Of a stretch of DNA of 64,000 nt, positions 52,780 through 62,325 are shown piece after piece (positions within the stretch are counted from its first letter, which is position 1; every line of letters begins with the position of its first letter). The notes beneath the pieces are model-generated. The model did no database searches. It was not told the DNA's origin and saw nothing but the letters and a program-made list of their open reading frames with translations. The stretch is from assembly GCA_963741845.1 (NCBI GenBank), contig CAVUJV010000017.1:1-64000 (forward strand), read 5' to 3'. This DNA is from Roseiarcus sp963741845. Its GTDB lineage: Bacteria; Pseudomonadota; Alphaproteobacteria; Rhizobiales; Beijerinckiaceae. Both the position numbers and the translations under genes were made by a program.

Positions 52780-55700
52780 GACCATGGCTCGACATCCTCC
52801 TCAAGTCCCGCCCGCGCCTTGCCGCTTTGCGCCTTATCGCGCCGCGACTGAGTACTCGGTCGATAGTCTCGTGCGGCCGGAGCATGAGGGCGACGCCACG
52901 CCCGTCGACGAGCTCCGCGGTCAGCCCTTCCAGCACGCTTTCCGCCGCTCGGGCCTCCATCTCGCCGCCGCGCAGGCGCTCTTCCTTGCGCCGCTCGATC
53001 TCCTTTTCCGCCGAGCCCGCCGGAAACACCTTTCCGAGGCGCCGCAGGGCCTCCTGGAAGCCAACCGCCTCGTAGAGGCGATTGCGCAAAGCCGCGTCCT
53101 GCGGCGTGGTCGAGAGCGCCCAGAGCTCGATCGGCCCGAGACTGTTGACGAGCAGTTGCTCATACTTTGAGTTGTCGATCTGCATGATCGCGAGGAACGG
53201 CGCGCCATTGGGGCCCGGCCCGTGCAGCCCATGCCGGACAACTGCGGCCGAGGCTGGGGTCAGGTTGAAGCGCTCGATCACTTCCTCGGCCTCCCGCTCA
53301 TCGCCGGCCTTGAGAACGAAGCGCCCGGTCGACTGACTGATCAGCGCATCGCCCATGTCGGAGAGCCGCTGGCTTGCGAAGCCGAGCTGGATGTTGTGCT
53401 TGCGGCCCTCGCGCGCGTCGAGTTCGGCCTGGGCGCGGACCTGCGGGCTGCCAAGCGTGCGGTGCCACTCGTCATAGTCGAGCCGCTTGACGGTCTCATA
53501 AGACTTCGCGAAAGCGCTTCGCGTGATAGGGCCGCACAGCTTCGGGGACATAGTGCACATAATCCGGCCGCAGGAAGAAGTTGCGCGCCAGAATGTGCCG
53601 GCCGAGCATATACATCATCTCGGTCTGGCGCTCGGCCGCCGCCGAACCGCGCGGCGCGACCTCCTGAAGGTTGAGGACGATGATGCGCGCCGACCCGAAA
53701 TCGAGCCGGGTCGGGTGGTTGAGGGTCGGATATTTGCGAATCGCGTCATAGATATAGCGCTCGAACACCGACGAGACGCTTTCCGCCGTCGCCTGGATTC
53801 GAAGCTGGGCGAACATGTCCTGCACCTGTTCGGAGCGGGACGCGGCGATTAGATCCTCGAGCACCGGCACGGCGTAGCGCTGGGCGATCTCGGCCAGACG
53901 GAATTCCTCGACCTCGCAGAGGGCGCTCACGACATCGCGCCAGATCGCGTCAGAACCCTCGAGGGCAATGCGGTGTCTGGCGATTGCGGCGTCGACCATG
54001 GGCTCGATGCCCTTGCGGTAGCGCTTCGGCGCGCCGTCCGGGACTTCCGTGCAGCGCCGATAGGCCTCATCGATCACCAGCGAGATCATCTGCGCCATGC
54101 CCTCGAACGGCTGCGTCTCCTCGGGCGGCAGGGTCAGGAGAGCCAGGAAGTTTTGCAGGAACGCCTTTTCCAGCGGCAGCGGATATTCGCACCCGACCTG
54201 AAGGTCGAAGACGTTGAACTCGTATCCGGCCGCGAATTGCATCGTCGTGAAGATCGCCTCATGCCGCCGTGCCGGGCCGACCGCCTCCTGGATGAGGCGG
54301 ACAAAGCCTTCCGCCGACGGGCCGATGTCGAGCTTGCCAATCAGCGGCAGTTTCGGTTTGGCGCCGCCGAGAACCGCCGCAGAGAGACAGAGGCCGATAT
54401 TGATGGTGTTGGCCAGGACCGACTTGCCGGACCCCGGCGGGGCCACGAAAATGTCGATCATCAGCGGCCGCATCGAGCCGCCCGACGGATCGTAGGGCCA
54501 GATCGCGCCGTTCGGCAGGCGGAACAGGACCGATCCCCTTTCCCAGGGCGAGATCGTGTGCGACCAGGGCAGGAGCGGCAGCGCTTCGCCAATCGGGGCA
54601 AGGGAAGGATTGGCGGTCGAGGCGAGCGCGAGGCCAGGCACGGAGCTCATCACCCCATCGAGCGGATCGCCGGCGACCCGGGCGGTCTTGCAGTTGCCCC
54701 AGCCCTCGATTCGTTGCGCGAGCGTTGACGCGCGCCGCCTGAGCTTCCGCGTCTCCCCCAACGGAGCCCATGTCGCGAACGAGGCGCGCAGCTTGACCGC
54801 GATATGATTGTGCTGTTCCCGCAGCTCTCGGAGCGAGGCGAAGGCGCGCTGCAGGTCGCGGTTGGCGGGAAAGATCGACAGGAACGACGATCCGATCTCC
54901 TTGAAAGCCATGCCCGTCTTGCCGCCGCCTTCGAGAATGAAGGAACAGCGCCAGGGCAGACGGTCATGGCCGAGCCAGCTCGCCAGCTCGACGAAGGGCC
55001 GGGGATCCTCCGGCCCGATCATCATGTCGACGCTGGCATATTCGTTCTCGCCGATCTCGACCCGCTGGCCCCCATGCGTCACGGCGTCGATCCGGAAAAT
55101 CTGGCTGCGGAGCGAGGGCCAAAGCAGGTCTTCCTTCCGCGGCTTCCGGGCTTCATCTTCGGCAAGGCGAGGCATGACCCTGTCGCCGATCAGGGTCGGT
55201 CTCCATTGCGAGCCTGCGGTCTCGCGATAGAGCGCCTCACGGGCGAGGATGATCGCGTCCCTGGCGGAAAGCTCGGTGGCGGCGATTTCCGCTCCCCGCA
55301 AAGCGGCCATGACCCGGTTGACGAATCCGGCATGGTGCGCCGCCATCAGTTCGGAGCGCAGGAAGAAGCGTTGCGCGTCGCCGATCTCCGGGACCTGCTT
55401 CGCGGCGGCGGCCCGTTCCTCCTTCATCTGCTTGATCTCTTCCTTGGTTAGGATGGCGCGACGCGTCCACAGCACGAAGCAGGACCGCTCCCAGCGCATC
55501 GTCTCGCTCCAGAGACGCAGGCGCTCGTCGAGAATGTCGGAGAGATCGAGCCCCACCTCCCGCCCCACCCTGCGGCACGATTCCATATTGACCCGCTCGA
55601 TCTCCCTCGCCGCCATGTCCGGATCGGAGAGATACCAGCCGACGATCGCATGGCCCTTGCTTTCGAGCGCCCCGGACAGATCGAGCCGCAGGCCATTGGC

Positions 55701-55886
55701 GAGGCGGGTGATGTCGTCGCGGGTCGCCAAGCGTTTCATGCCGCCGATCCGGATGAAGGTGCAGTAGTCGCCCTGTTTGGTGACGAGCGCGTCGCCATGC
55801 GTCGTCTCGACGTCGCAATAGCCGGCGAGCGGCTGCTTGAGCGCCATCGACAGGCTCGCCAGCAGGCTCGAAACGACGCTCAGCAT
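52780..55886 (-). pseudogene. dotO: DotO/IcmB (TraU) ATPase, frameshifted near residue 796
   Basis: From ATG 55886 (MLSVVSSLLASLSMALKQPL) 796 codons lead to a stop at 53496; Walker A FVAPPGSGKSVLANTINIGL lies at about 480-499 and LDIGPSAEGFVRLIQEAVG follows. The expected end (YETVKRLDYDEWHRTLGSPQVRAQAELDAREGRKHNIQLGFASQRLSDMG ... STTPQDAALRNRLYEAVGF) is in the next frame from about 53515. An extra T in GTCTTATGAG at about 53502 explains the shift. The C-terminal frame then runs without stop into DNA antisense to the cargo, so the natural stop has been lost near 52800. DotO is essential for type IVB secretion. Confidence 0.85.
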
Positions 55887-55938
55887 TCAACTCCTCCAGA
55901 CATCGGCATTGCTGCGGACGGGTTGGGCGGCGGCGCGC

Positions 55939-56493
55939 TCAGGCGATCAGCCGCGGATAGACGTCCTCGCTGTCGACGAAGAACCGCCCGCGGGACCAAA
56001 GCCGGAGGCCGCCGAGGAGCCGGCTGCGATCCTCATAGGTCTGGGGCCTGGCGCGCATGAGGGCGGCGGCGAGCAGGCGTGGCGATGTTGTCCCGAGCCG
56101 GGCTTCCGCCGCCTGGCGCCGCGCCTCGAACGCCCGGATCGCCTCGATCGCGCCGCAGGCCAGGTCTTCCTGAAGCCCGGCGAACGGGTTGGCCGCCCGA
56201 TGAAGCGCGCCCGCGTCCGCTAGCCGCCGATGCGCGGCTTTCGCCAGCGCATTGAGCGCGGCTTGCGTCATCTCCGGCAGCCAGATCAGCGTGGCTTCCT
56301 CGGCGATCGTGTCCCGTTCGAGATGGCGCACAAGGTGGCAGGGCGCGCAGGAAACGTCTGATGTCCCATCCGAGCAAAGGAATGGCTCCTGCCCCTCCGC
56401 GAGACGCGCCCCGCAGAAGGGACAGGAGTTTTGGGCGCAGCCGCCCGCTTGACCGCTCTCGCGAACGGAAAGGATGAGCGGCGCGAGTCTCAC
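55939..56493 (-). CDS. icmJ: DotN/IcmJ-like protein
   Basis: 184 aa from GTG 56493 (VRLAPLILSVRESGQ). Zinc-binding Cys pattern NSCPFCGARL and SCAPCHLVRHLERDTIAEEATLIWLPEMTQAALNALAKAAH are the IcmJ/DotN signature. In Legionella DotN joins the DotL-DotM coupling complex. The open frame upstream overlaps traR and has no homology. Confidence 0.82.
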   Translation of the reverse strand: MRLAPLILSVRESGQAGGCAQNSCPFCGARLAEGQEPFLCSDGTSDVSCAPCHLVRHLERDTIAEEATLIWLPEMTQAALNALAKAAHRRLADAGALHRAANPFAGLQEDLACGAIEAIRAFEARRQAAEARLGTTSPRLLAAALMRARPQTYEDRSRLLGGLRLWSRGRFFVDSEDVYPRLIA

Positions 56494-56516
56494 CTTGGAA
56501 GACCCCTTCCAAATAT

Positions 56517-56948
56517 TTATGGGAAGGTCACGGCGCCGGCGGTGCTCGAGATCGAGGCCGCCGTGCCGGTGGCGGTTTCGGCCGCCTTGTTGATCCAGGC
56601 GCCGCCGGTCACGAGAAGCCCGGTGAGGACGAGCCCCGCGGCGCCGGCCGCGACCTTGCCGGCCTCGCGGTTTTCCGGCTGACGGGATTGCCACAGGAAC
56701 CAGGCGCCTGCGACGAAGGTGATCAGTGCGCCGACATACATCGCGGTCGAGGCCGCGAAGCCGCCGGCGGTCGAGAACTCCTGCGCCATGGTCTGGACCT
56801 GCGCGCCGATCGTGCCGCCCGCGGCTTGCGCGAATGCGGTCGCGCTCGCGAGCAGGGAGCCGCCGAGCGCCGCGGCTCCAAGAAGAGCCTTGCGGGACGC
56901 GAGCGAACGAGCCTTGCGGTTGATGAACGAATGAAGTGAACGTGTCAC
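56517..56948 (-). CDS. traR: TraR-like small membrane protein
   Basis: 143 aa from GTG 56948. N-terminal signal-type segment (ALLGAAALGGSLLASATAFAQ), then two membrane segments (GFAASTAMYVGALITFVAGAWFLW and AAGAAGLVLTGLLVTGGAWI). Position between traQ and icmJ/traU matches TraR of IncI plasmids. Possibly a pilin- or channel-like subunit. The regulon motif lies 78 bases upstream. Confidence 0.7.
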   Translation of the reverse strand: MTRSLHSFINRKARSLASRKALLGAAALGGSLLASATAFAQAAGGTIGAQVQTMAQEFSTAGGFAASTAMYVGALITFVAGAWFLWQSRQPENREAGKVAAGAAGLVLTGLLVTGGAWINKAAETATGTAASISSTAGAVTFP

Positions 56949-57019
56949 GAGCTTGCTCCGGGGTTTGAACCACGAGGGTCGATTGCGTTCCGCTGATCCC
57001 CTCGGAGCCAAGCGTCTTT

Positions 57020-57060
57020 CCCATCGGCGCGAACAACGACCAAGAAAAGTCGACGCGCCA
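57020..57060 (-). promoter_or_regulatory. Transfer-regulon motif upstream of traR
   Basis: Core GGCGCGAAC at 57026-57034; on the coding strand a TTTTTTT tract and CTTTTCTTGG precede it. It falls in the short gap between traQ and traR, so traR may have its own promoter. Confidence 0.5.
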
Positions 57061-57069
57061 AAAAAATCC

Positions 57070-57613
57070 TCAGGCGACGAACATCACGATCAGCGCGTTG
57101 GTGATCGCAAGGATGTTGATGAGCATGATCCCGAACACGAACTGCACTACGCATCCCATCTGGCTGCGATTGGCGTGACCGTTGACGACGGATCGCCAGG
57201 AGAGAAGCGCGAAGAAGGCGCACATCGCCCCAAAACTCTGGAAGAACCCCTGAAACAGAGTGACCACACTCACGAGCGTCGCGCCGGGCGTCGACCCCAT
57301 CAGAACTCGATGAACTGGACACGCTCGGCGCTGAATAGCTCGACAGCGAGCTGATCGAAGCCGAAAGGCTGGACCCGCCCGAGGCCAGCGCCATGCTGAG
57401 CACCTTGTCGAAGCTCGCGAACGCGCCCGCCAACACCAGCGACACGAAGGGTATCCATGGACGGCCACGGAACGGATTGTGCGGCTGCGTCTGGATCCAA
57501 AAACCCCAGGCGGCGAACAGGAAGCACGCCAGCGCCGCGAGATAGCAGAAGGTCGGCAGGAGAACGGCGAAAACCTCGCCGATCTGGCTCGCGAAATCGA
57601 CAAGCCCTTGCAT
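57070..57613 (-). pseudogene. traQ: TraQ-like membrane protein, frameshifted
   Basis: From 57613 the frame reads MQGLVDFASQIGEVFAVLLPTFCYLAALACFLFAAWGFW ... PWIPFVSLVLAGAFASFDKVLSMALASGGSSLSASISSL; near 57305 the sensible continuation MGSTPGATLVSVVTLFQGFFQSFGAMCAFFALLSWRSVVNGH ... QFVFGIMLINILAITNALIVMFVA lies in the next frame and stops at 57070. Joined length is about 181 aa, close to IncI TraQ, with four membrane segments. A single-base shift in a Ser-rich linker separates the halves. Confidence 0.75.
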
Positions 57614-57625
57614 GATCGAGACCCT

Positions 57626-59279
57626 TTACTCGATAGAGCCGCGATCGGCTTTTACGACCCAGGCCTCTCCGTGCTGCTCGATGCTCAGCACTTTGCCGTA
57701 GCCGGGGATCTCGGTCCCGATCGCTACTTCGACGGGCCTGTCATCGGGGCTGCCGTCGACCACGCTCAGCATGGCGAGGCCCGGCGAGGCCGCCTGAATG
57801 CGGTAATTGTGCTTCATCACGGCGTCGGCGGCACGCATGCGCACCCGGTCCTGGCCCTCGGACGCGCCCTCGGACGCGCCCTTGGGCCCGTGCTCCCGGG
57901 TTGATTGCGCCGCGCCGCTCGCGCCCGCATTCTCGGCGCCTGCGACGGCGCGGTTGGCTTCGCCGAGCGCGACGCGTCGGGCGAGGTCGGCGAACTTTTC
58001 GTCCGAGCCCGTCAAAAGCGTCCGAACCTGGTCCTGCAGATCCTTCACCTGTCCCGTGAGGCGCGTCACGAGCGAGCCGAGTTGCGTGATCTTTTCGAGC
58101 GTCCGGGTTTCGGCCTTCTCGGCTTCAACATGCGCCCGCGCTTCGTTCCCGCGGTCCTTCACTGCCGTCTCCAGATCGGTCAGCCGGGCCTCGATCTTCG
58201 CCGCCTCAGCGAGGCCGGGCTCCTGTGGCGGAGCGGCGGTCGCGGGCGCCGGCGAGGAAGGGACGGCCGCAGGCGGGAGCGGCGCAGCGAGCCGGGCGGG
58301 CTGGGGCGCGGGCATCTGCGGGGCCGGGGAGATCAGCTTCGCCTGGGCGACCGCTGCTGGCGGCTTCGCGTTGGGGGCGGCCGGAAGAGTGGCCGCTTCC
58401 GCCGGAGGCTCAAAGGCGCGCGACTGCGGCCCTTGCGGCATCGGCCGCGGCTGCCGCAGCCTTCGTCGGTCCAGTCGCCCTGGTCGTCTCGTCGGGCGCT
58501 GACAACGGCGCCGCGCCAAGTGGCGGGCGCCTGAGAATCTACAGACGGGCTCGCTTGGCGGCGGCGCTCCGGCTGTGGCCGATTTCGGCGTCCTTGAACG
58601 ACAGCATTTCGGTGAGCTCGTCGCGCCGGCTCTCATGCACGATCGGCCGGTCACGCGAAACATTCGGCGCTTCCCGCGGCGGCGCCGTCGCCAGCGCGGC
58701 CGAGGGAGCCATGAGCTTCGCCTGTCCGTCGGCCAGCATGCCCGGCTCAACGATGGGCGGCGGGCCACTATGGGGCCAGTTCAGGATCGCGATCGCCGGA
58801 ATGGCGAGGCTTGCCGCGAGTGCGGCCACGAGCACGCCGTTGCGTCTCGCAAACGGGCGCTTTGTGTTTGGAGCCTTCGCAACCGCTGCACCGTCCGGCG
58901 CCCGATCATCCTCAGCGCCGACCGGCCTATCCTCCGCGACAGGCCCTTGCACAGGCGCCGGAGCTCCGTCCTTCCGTTCGCCCTCGTTTCCTTCGCCTGC
59001 GACTGGCGTTGACGGTTTCGTCCTTGGCAGCCAGACAAGCGCCAGCAGCTTCGTGAAGGCTTTGTTCGATCCCGCCTTAGTGTTTCGATCGCCAGTTGGG
59101 CGATCCTCGCGCTCGAGCGCCGGGGGCGTTTGGCCAAGAATGTCGTCGCGGTTCGTTCCGTTCTCTTCCGGGAGGCCGATCGGCGCTTCGTCGCGAGCCA
59201 CGGCGCGCTCATCGGACCCATGAAGATCGGCGTCGCCGCTTGCGTCCTCGGGCGAAACCAGACGGATATGCGCGTTCAT
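57626..59279 (-). pseudogene. traP: TraP-like protein, interrupted by a stop and a frameshift
   Basis: N-terminal piece from ATG 59279 (246 aa): acidic cytoplasmic region, membrane segment NGVLVAALAASLAIPAIAIL (about 145-164), ending TAG at 58539. The same frame then continues PPLGAAPLSAPDETTRATGPTKAAAAAADAARAA, and from about 58415 a second frame carries EPPAEAATLPAAPNAKPPA, a coiled coil (EARLTDLETAVKDRGNEARAHVEAEKAETRTLEKITQLGSLVTRL) and the C-terminal domain ...EVAIGTEIPGYGKVLSIEQHGEAWVVKADRGSIE. Order (traO-traP-traQ) identifies it. Confidence 0.65.
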
Positions 59280-59326
59280 CGACCAATCTCCTTCGCGAGA
59301 CCCATGAGACCCCAGATTGGCGACGC

Positions 59327-59355
59327 GCCGCGCGAAGACGAATAAGAAAAATCTG
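59327..59355 (-). promoter_or_regulatory. Weak transfer-regulon motif upstream of traP
   Basis: GCGCGAAGACGAATAAGAAA at 59329, a divergent form of the motif with AGATTTTTC upstream on the coding strand, 50 bases before ATG 59279. Confidence 0.3.
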
Positions 59356-59406
59356 CGGCCCCTTTAACGAGGTCGCCGATGGGTCTGGATCGTCCAAAGG
59401 GAGACG

Positions 59407-60675
59407 CTATTTGATCGAGACGTTCGACAGGAACATCACACCGACCGATACATTCGCCGCCAGACGAACGGTCGGTCCTTTCGGGATCGAGGCGGTCATC
59501 GCGTTGCCCACCGCCTCTGCCGCGGCGCCGCCGGCAACCATCGCTTCCTGCTTGAAGGTCAACGGCCCAAACGTCTGCGTCGTCCCGCCGAACGGGCTGA
59601 GGGTGGTCGTCGAGTTCCCCAGCGCCACCGCTTGCCCGAGACCCTCCACGAACGCCGCCGCGGCTGGCAGGACGAAGCGTTCGAGATAATGCTCGTCCAC
59701 GCTGGTCGCGACCGCTTCCTCCATCGAATCGGGCGCAACCACGATGCCGTTCGCTTCGAGCGTTTTGCCGCGATGCTCGACCGTCTGGACCTTGACGATC
59801 AGCCGGTCGGTTCCTGACTTCGAGAACGCGCCGATCAGTCGATCGCCTGCGATCGGACCCGTGTCGGCTTCGAGGACGATCGGTCCGTTGGTATCGGAAT
59901 CGACGGCCAGGATCGTATGGGCGTAGAGGCCCCGCCCCGCGGGGATCAGCACCTTCTCAGGCGACGTTCCGCCGCCCAGGCCTTTGGTCAGCGCCGGCGG
60001 TTCGCCTGCGCCTTCCTTGAGAACAGCGGGCTCGATGACCACCGTCGTCTGCGGCGCCCGGGAATTCCAGCCGTTCAGCATGTCGCCGATCGCTTTCTGA
60101 CGTTGCTGATGGGCGCTTTGCGCCTCCGCGGCAGCCGCACCAGCTTCGCCGCCGTCGCCGGCGGCAATCTTCTCGACGCGCGCTCCGTTGATGTCAGGCT
60201 CGGACGCGAGACGCTGCGGCGGCGTGTACGGGGGCGGAGGCTCCGCCACGATCGCCGGCGCGGGCGGCCTCTCGACCTTCGTTTTGGTCGGCTCGAAGTC
60301 CTGGCGTTGGCCCATGCCTGTTTCGAGCGGAAGCCGGCCGTTGAAGGCTTGCGAGCCTGGCATTGGCGGCGTGAAGGATTTGTGCGTTTCCTCGGCCTTC
60401 TTCGCCTTTTCTTGCGAGTCCGTCTTGAGAAGCGCGTCCTGCTGGGGCGTCGACAACAGGCCGCCGGGCAGCAAATTCCCAGGCTTCATCCTGGCGACCT
60501 GCGATTGCGGCAGGAACCGATCCGTATGCATCGATGCGAAGACCGCTGCGCCGATGGCAAGGACGATCGCCGAGACGATGCCGACAAGCCGCAGCGGACC
60601 GCCTCGGCTGGCGCCCCCGAGATGTCCGCTGCGAAACCGCCCGAAGCGCGAGTGTGTGGCGGGGATCAGGGTCAT
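59407..60675 (-). CDS. dotG: DotG/IcmE (TraO) channel protein
   Basis: 422 aa from ATG 60675 (MTLIPATHSRFGRFRSG). One membrane segment (LRLVGIVSAIVLAIGAAVFAS, about 29-49), Pro-rich middle, and a VirB10-like C-terminal domain: VLIPAGRGLYAHTILAVDSDTNGPIVLEADTGPIAGDRLIGAFSKSGTDRLIVKV ... GIVVAPDSMEEAVATSVDEHYLERFVLPAAAAFVEGLGQA. It spans both membranes. No pentapeptide repeats like those of Legionella DotG. Follows dotH by five bases. Confidence 0.9.
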   Translation of the reverse strand: MTLIPATHSRFGRFRSGHLGGASRGGPLRLVGIVSAIVLAIGAAVFASMHTDRFLPQSQVARMKPGNLLPGGLLSTPQQDALLKTDSQEKAKKAEETHKSFTPPMPGSQAFNGRLPLETGMGQRQDFEPTKTKVERPPAPAIVAEPPPPYTPPQRLASEPDINGARVEKIAAGDGGEAGAAAAEAQSAHQQRQKAIGDMLNGWNSRAPQTTVVIEPAVLKEGAGEPPALTKGLGGGTSPEKVLIPAGRGLYAHTILAVDSDTNGPIVLEADTGPIAGDRLIGAFSKSGTDRLIVKVQTVEHRGKTLEANGIVVAPDSMEEAVATSVDEHYLERFVLPAAAAFVEGLGQAVALGNSTTTLSPFGGTTQTFGPLTFKQEAMVAGGAAAEAVGNAMTASIPKGPTVRLAANVSVGVMFLSNVSIK

Positions 60676-60680
60676 GAGGC

Positions 60681-61619
60681 TCAGGGCTCCGAGAGGGAAG
60701 CGGAAACCGTCACGCCGTCCTGCGAGAGCAGGACGACCGGCGTGACCGGCAGGGAATAGACGGTGAGGCCACCCTCGCCGGTCTGCGAGGCCAGCCATTC
60801 CGGCGAGATCAGAGTGAAGCGCGTGCGCAAGACCACGCGGTTCCCGACCTTCCAGGCGCGCAGATCATCCGGGGAGACGCCGCTGACCGCCAGCGGCTCG
60901 GCCTCGGCCGGCGGCGCGCCGTCGAGCATGGCCGTCAGGAACGGCGAAGCGGTGTCCGGCGCGGCGGGCCCCGTCGCCGGCCCCTTCGCGTTCGGCCCGC
61001 GTTCGGCGACCTGGACGGTCAGGTCGGCGTCGTAGGCTCCTCCGCGCGCAACCAGCATGAAGGAGATTGGCTTCGGCGCACCCTTGAGGGTCACAAGCAG
61101 ACCGCCGCGCGGCTGCAACGACGCCGCCGCCACCTGCAGGACGTTTGAACCGACCGTCGGCGTGCAGACATAAAAGCCGGCGCTGGCGACGGCGGGCCCG
61201 CCGCCGCCGGCCGGACCCTGGTTGCAATTGCCGCTGTTCGCCTGTCCGGCCGGGTTGGAGTTGGTGTCCCACTCGATCGGCCAGGGCTGGCCGGTGCGGT
61301 CGAAGAAACTCAGCGCCGTCGGATAGCCTTTGACGATGCGGACGATTGGCGTCGACTGTCCCGGAGCAAACGAGACATTGACGCGACGGCTGATCGGCGA
61401 GGCGATTTCCGTATTGACCTCTTCCTCGGCGCGCTTGTTGTCCCCTACCCTCTTCCCGAGATCGCGGATCATGCCCGGCGTCAGCGGGATCGCCGAGTCG
61501 AGGTCGATTTTGGCGGACGGCGCCGTCGTATTGCCCGGCTGCGGCGGCGATTGCTGCGCAAACGCCGGTCCCGACAGCGCCAGGGTGAGACAAGCCCAAG
61601 GAAGCGTTCTCAGCCGCAT
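60681..61619 (-). CDS. dotH: DotH/IcmK (TraN) outer-membrane core protein
   Basis: 312 aa from ATG 61619. Signal peptide RLRTLPWACLTLALSGPAFA; then LDSAIPLTPGMIRDLGKRV, PISRRVNVSFAPGQSTPIVRIVKGYPTALSFFDRTGQPWPIEWDTNSN and C-terminal beta-rich domain with VGNRVVLRTRFTLISPEWLAS. With DotC and DotD it forms the outer-membrane ring. Confidence 0.9.
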   Translation of the reverse strand: MRLRTLPWACLTLALSGPAFAQQSPPQPGNTTAPSAKIDLDSAIPLTPGMIRDLGKRVGDNKRAEEEVNTEIASPISRRVNVSFAPGQSTPIVRIVKGYPTALSFFDRTGQPWPIEWDTNSNPAGQANSGNCNQGPAGGGGPAVASAGFYVCTPTVGSNVLQVAAASLQPRGGLLVTLKGAPKPISFMLVARGGAYDADLTVQVAERGPNAKGPATGPAAPDTASPFLTAMLDGAPPAEAEPLAVSGVSPDDLRAWKVGNRVVLRTRFTLISPEWLASQTGEGGLTVYSLPVTPVVLLSQDGVTVSASLSEP

Positions 61620-61630
61620 GAAAGACCTCT

Positions 61631-62260
61631 TCACCGGGCTTCGGCGACAAGCTGGTCGATCGCGATGCCGTCGCGATGATCCTCGTCGTTGGTCCTGACG
61701 ACGAGCGCCGTCAGCATCATCTTCTGGGTGTTGGCCTGCTGGCTGTTCTGGCAGGTCTGAAGGATCGGGAACTGGATGCGATAGGCGAGCGCGCCCGAGA
61801 GGATTTTTGTCTCGACGATGACGGCGGCGCGCTGCGCCTGGGCGAAGCAGAGCATCATGCCCTGCTTCATCGCCTCGTAGTTGCCGGACTTGATGTAGCT
61901 TTCCGCAAAGGTCCGCCAACCATTGAACGTGAAGCGGCGCCCGGCCGTGTTCAGTTCTTCCGGATAGTCGTGATAATTGACGTTGTAGGGCGCGGAGGCC
62001 CACTTGACCGTCCAGTCGAGCAATTGCGCGTCATTGACGATCGGGCTGTCGAGGGCGGCGACCGGCCGGGGGTCATGCTCTCCGTCGACGATAAAATATT
62101 TTGGCGTCGGCGGATTGGCCCAGATATAGGCGTCATGGATCACGAACGCTGCGAGCGCGATCCCAAGCGTCATGACGAGGCCCAGGCTCTTGTTGACGAG
62201 CGCGGCCTGAAAGTCCGGGTCGGACAGCTTTCGGGCGACGGCGGCGCGCTGGTTTTCCAT
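61631..62260 (-). CDS. dotI: DotI/IcmL (TraM) inner-membrane protein
   Basis: 209 aa. One membrane segment (SLGLVMTLGIALAAFVIHDAYIWA, about 25-48) and a periplasmic VirB8-like domain: SPIVNDAQLLDWTVKWASAPYNVNYHDYPEELNTAGRRFTFNGWRTFAESYIKSGNYEAMKQGMM. Followed by dotH and dotG. The regulon motif is 24 bases upstream. Confidence 0.92.
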   Translation of the reverse strand: MENQRAAVARKLSDPDFQAALVNKSLGLVMTLGIALAAFVIHDAYIWANPPTPKYFIVDGEHDPRPVAALDSPIVNDAQLLDWTVKWASAPYNVNYHDYPEELNTAGRRFTFNGWRTFAESYIKSGNYEAMKQGMMLCFAQAQRAAVIVETKILSGALAYRIQFPILQTCQNSQQANTQKMMLTALVVRTNDEDHRDGIAIDQLVAEAR

Positions 62261-62279
62261 GGATCAATAGCCTGCTGGG

Positions 62280-62325
62280 TCATGGCGCGAACAAGAATCC
62301 GTGCGGCCAAAATTCATGAATCGCC
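62280..62325 (-). promoter_or_regulatory. Transfer-regulon motif upstream of dotI
   Basis: Core GGCGCGAAC at 62284-62292 followed by AAGAATCC; on the coding strand GAATTTTGG lies upstream. 24 bases from ATG 62260. Confidence 0.5.

Noticed and set aside
51743..52780. C-terminal extension of the traU frame
   Set aside because: This stretch is antisense to the COG4705 gene and its flank, with no protein-like pattern, so the natural DotO end is placed near 52800.
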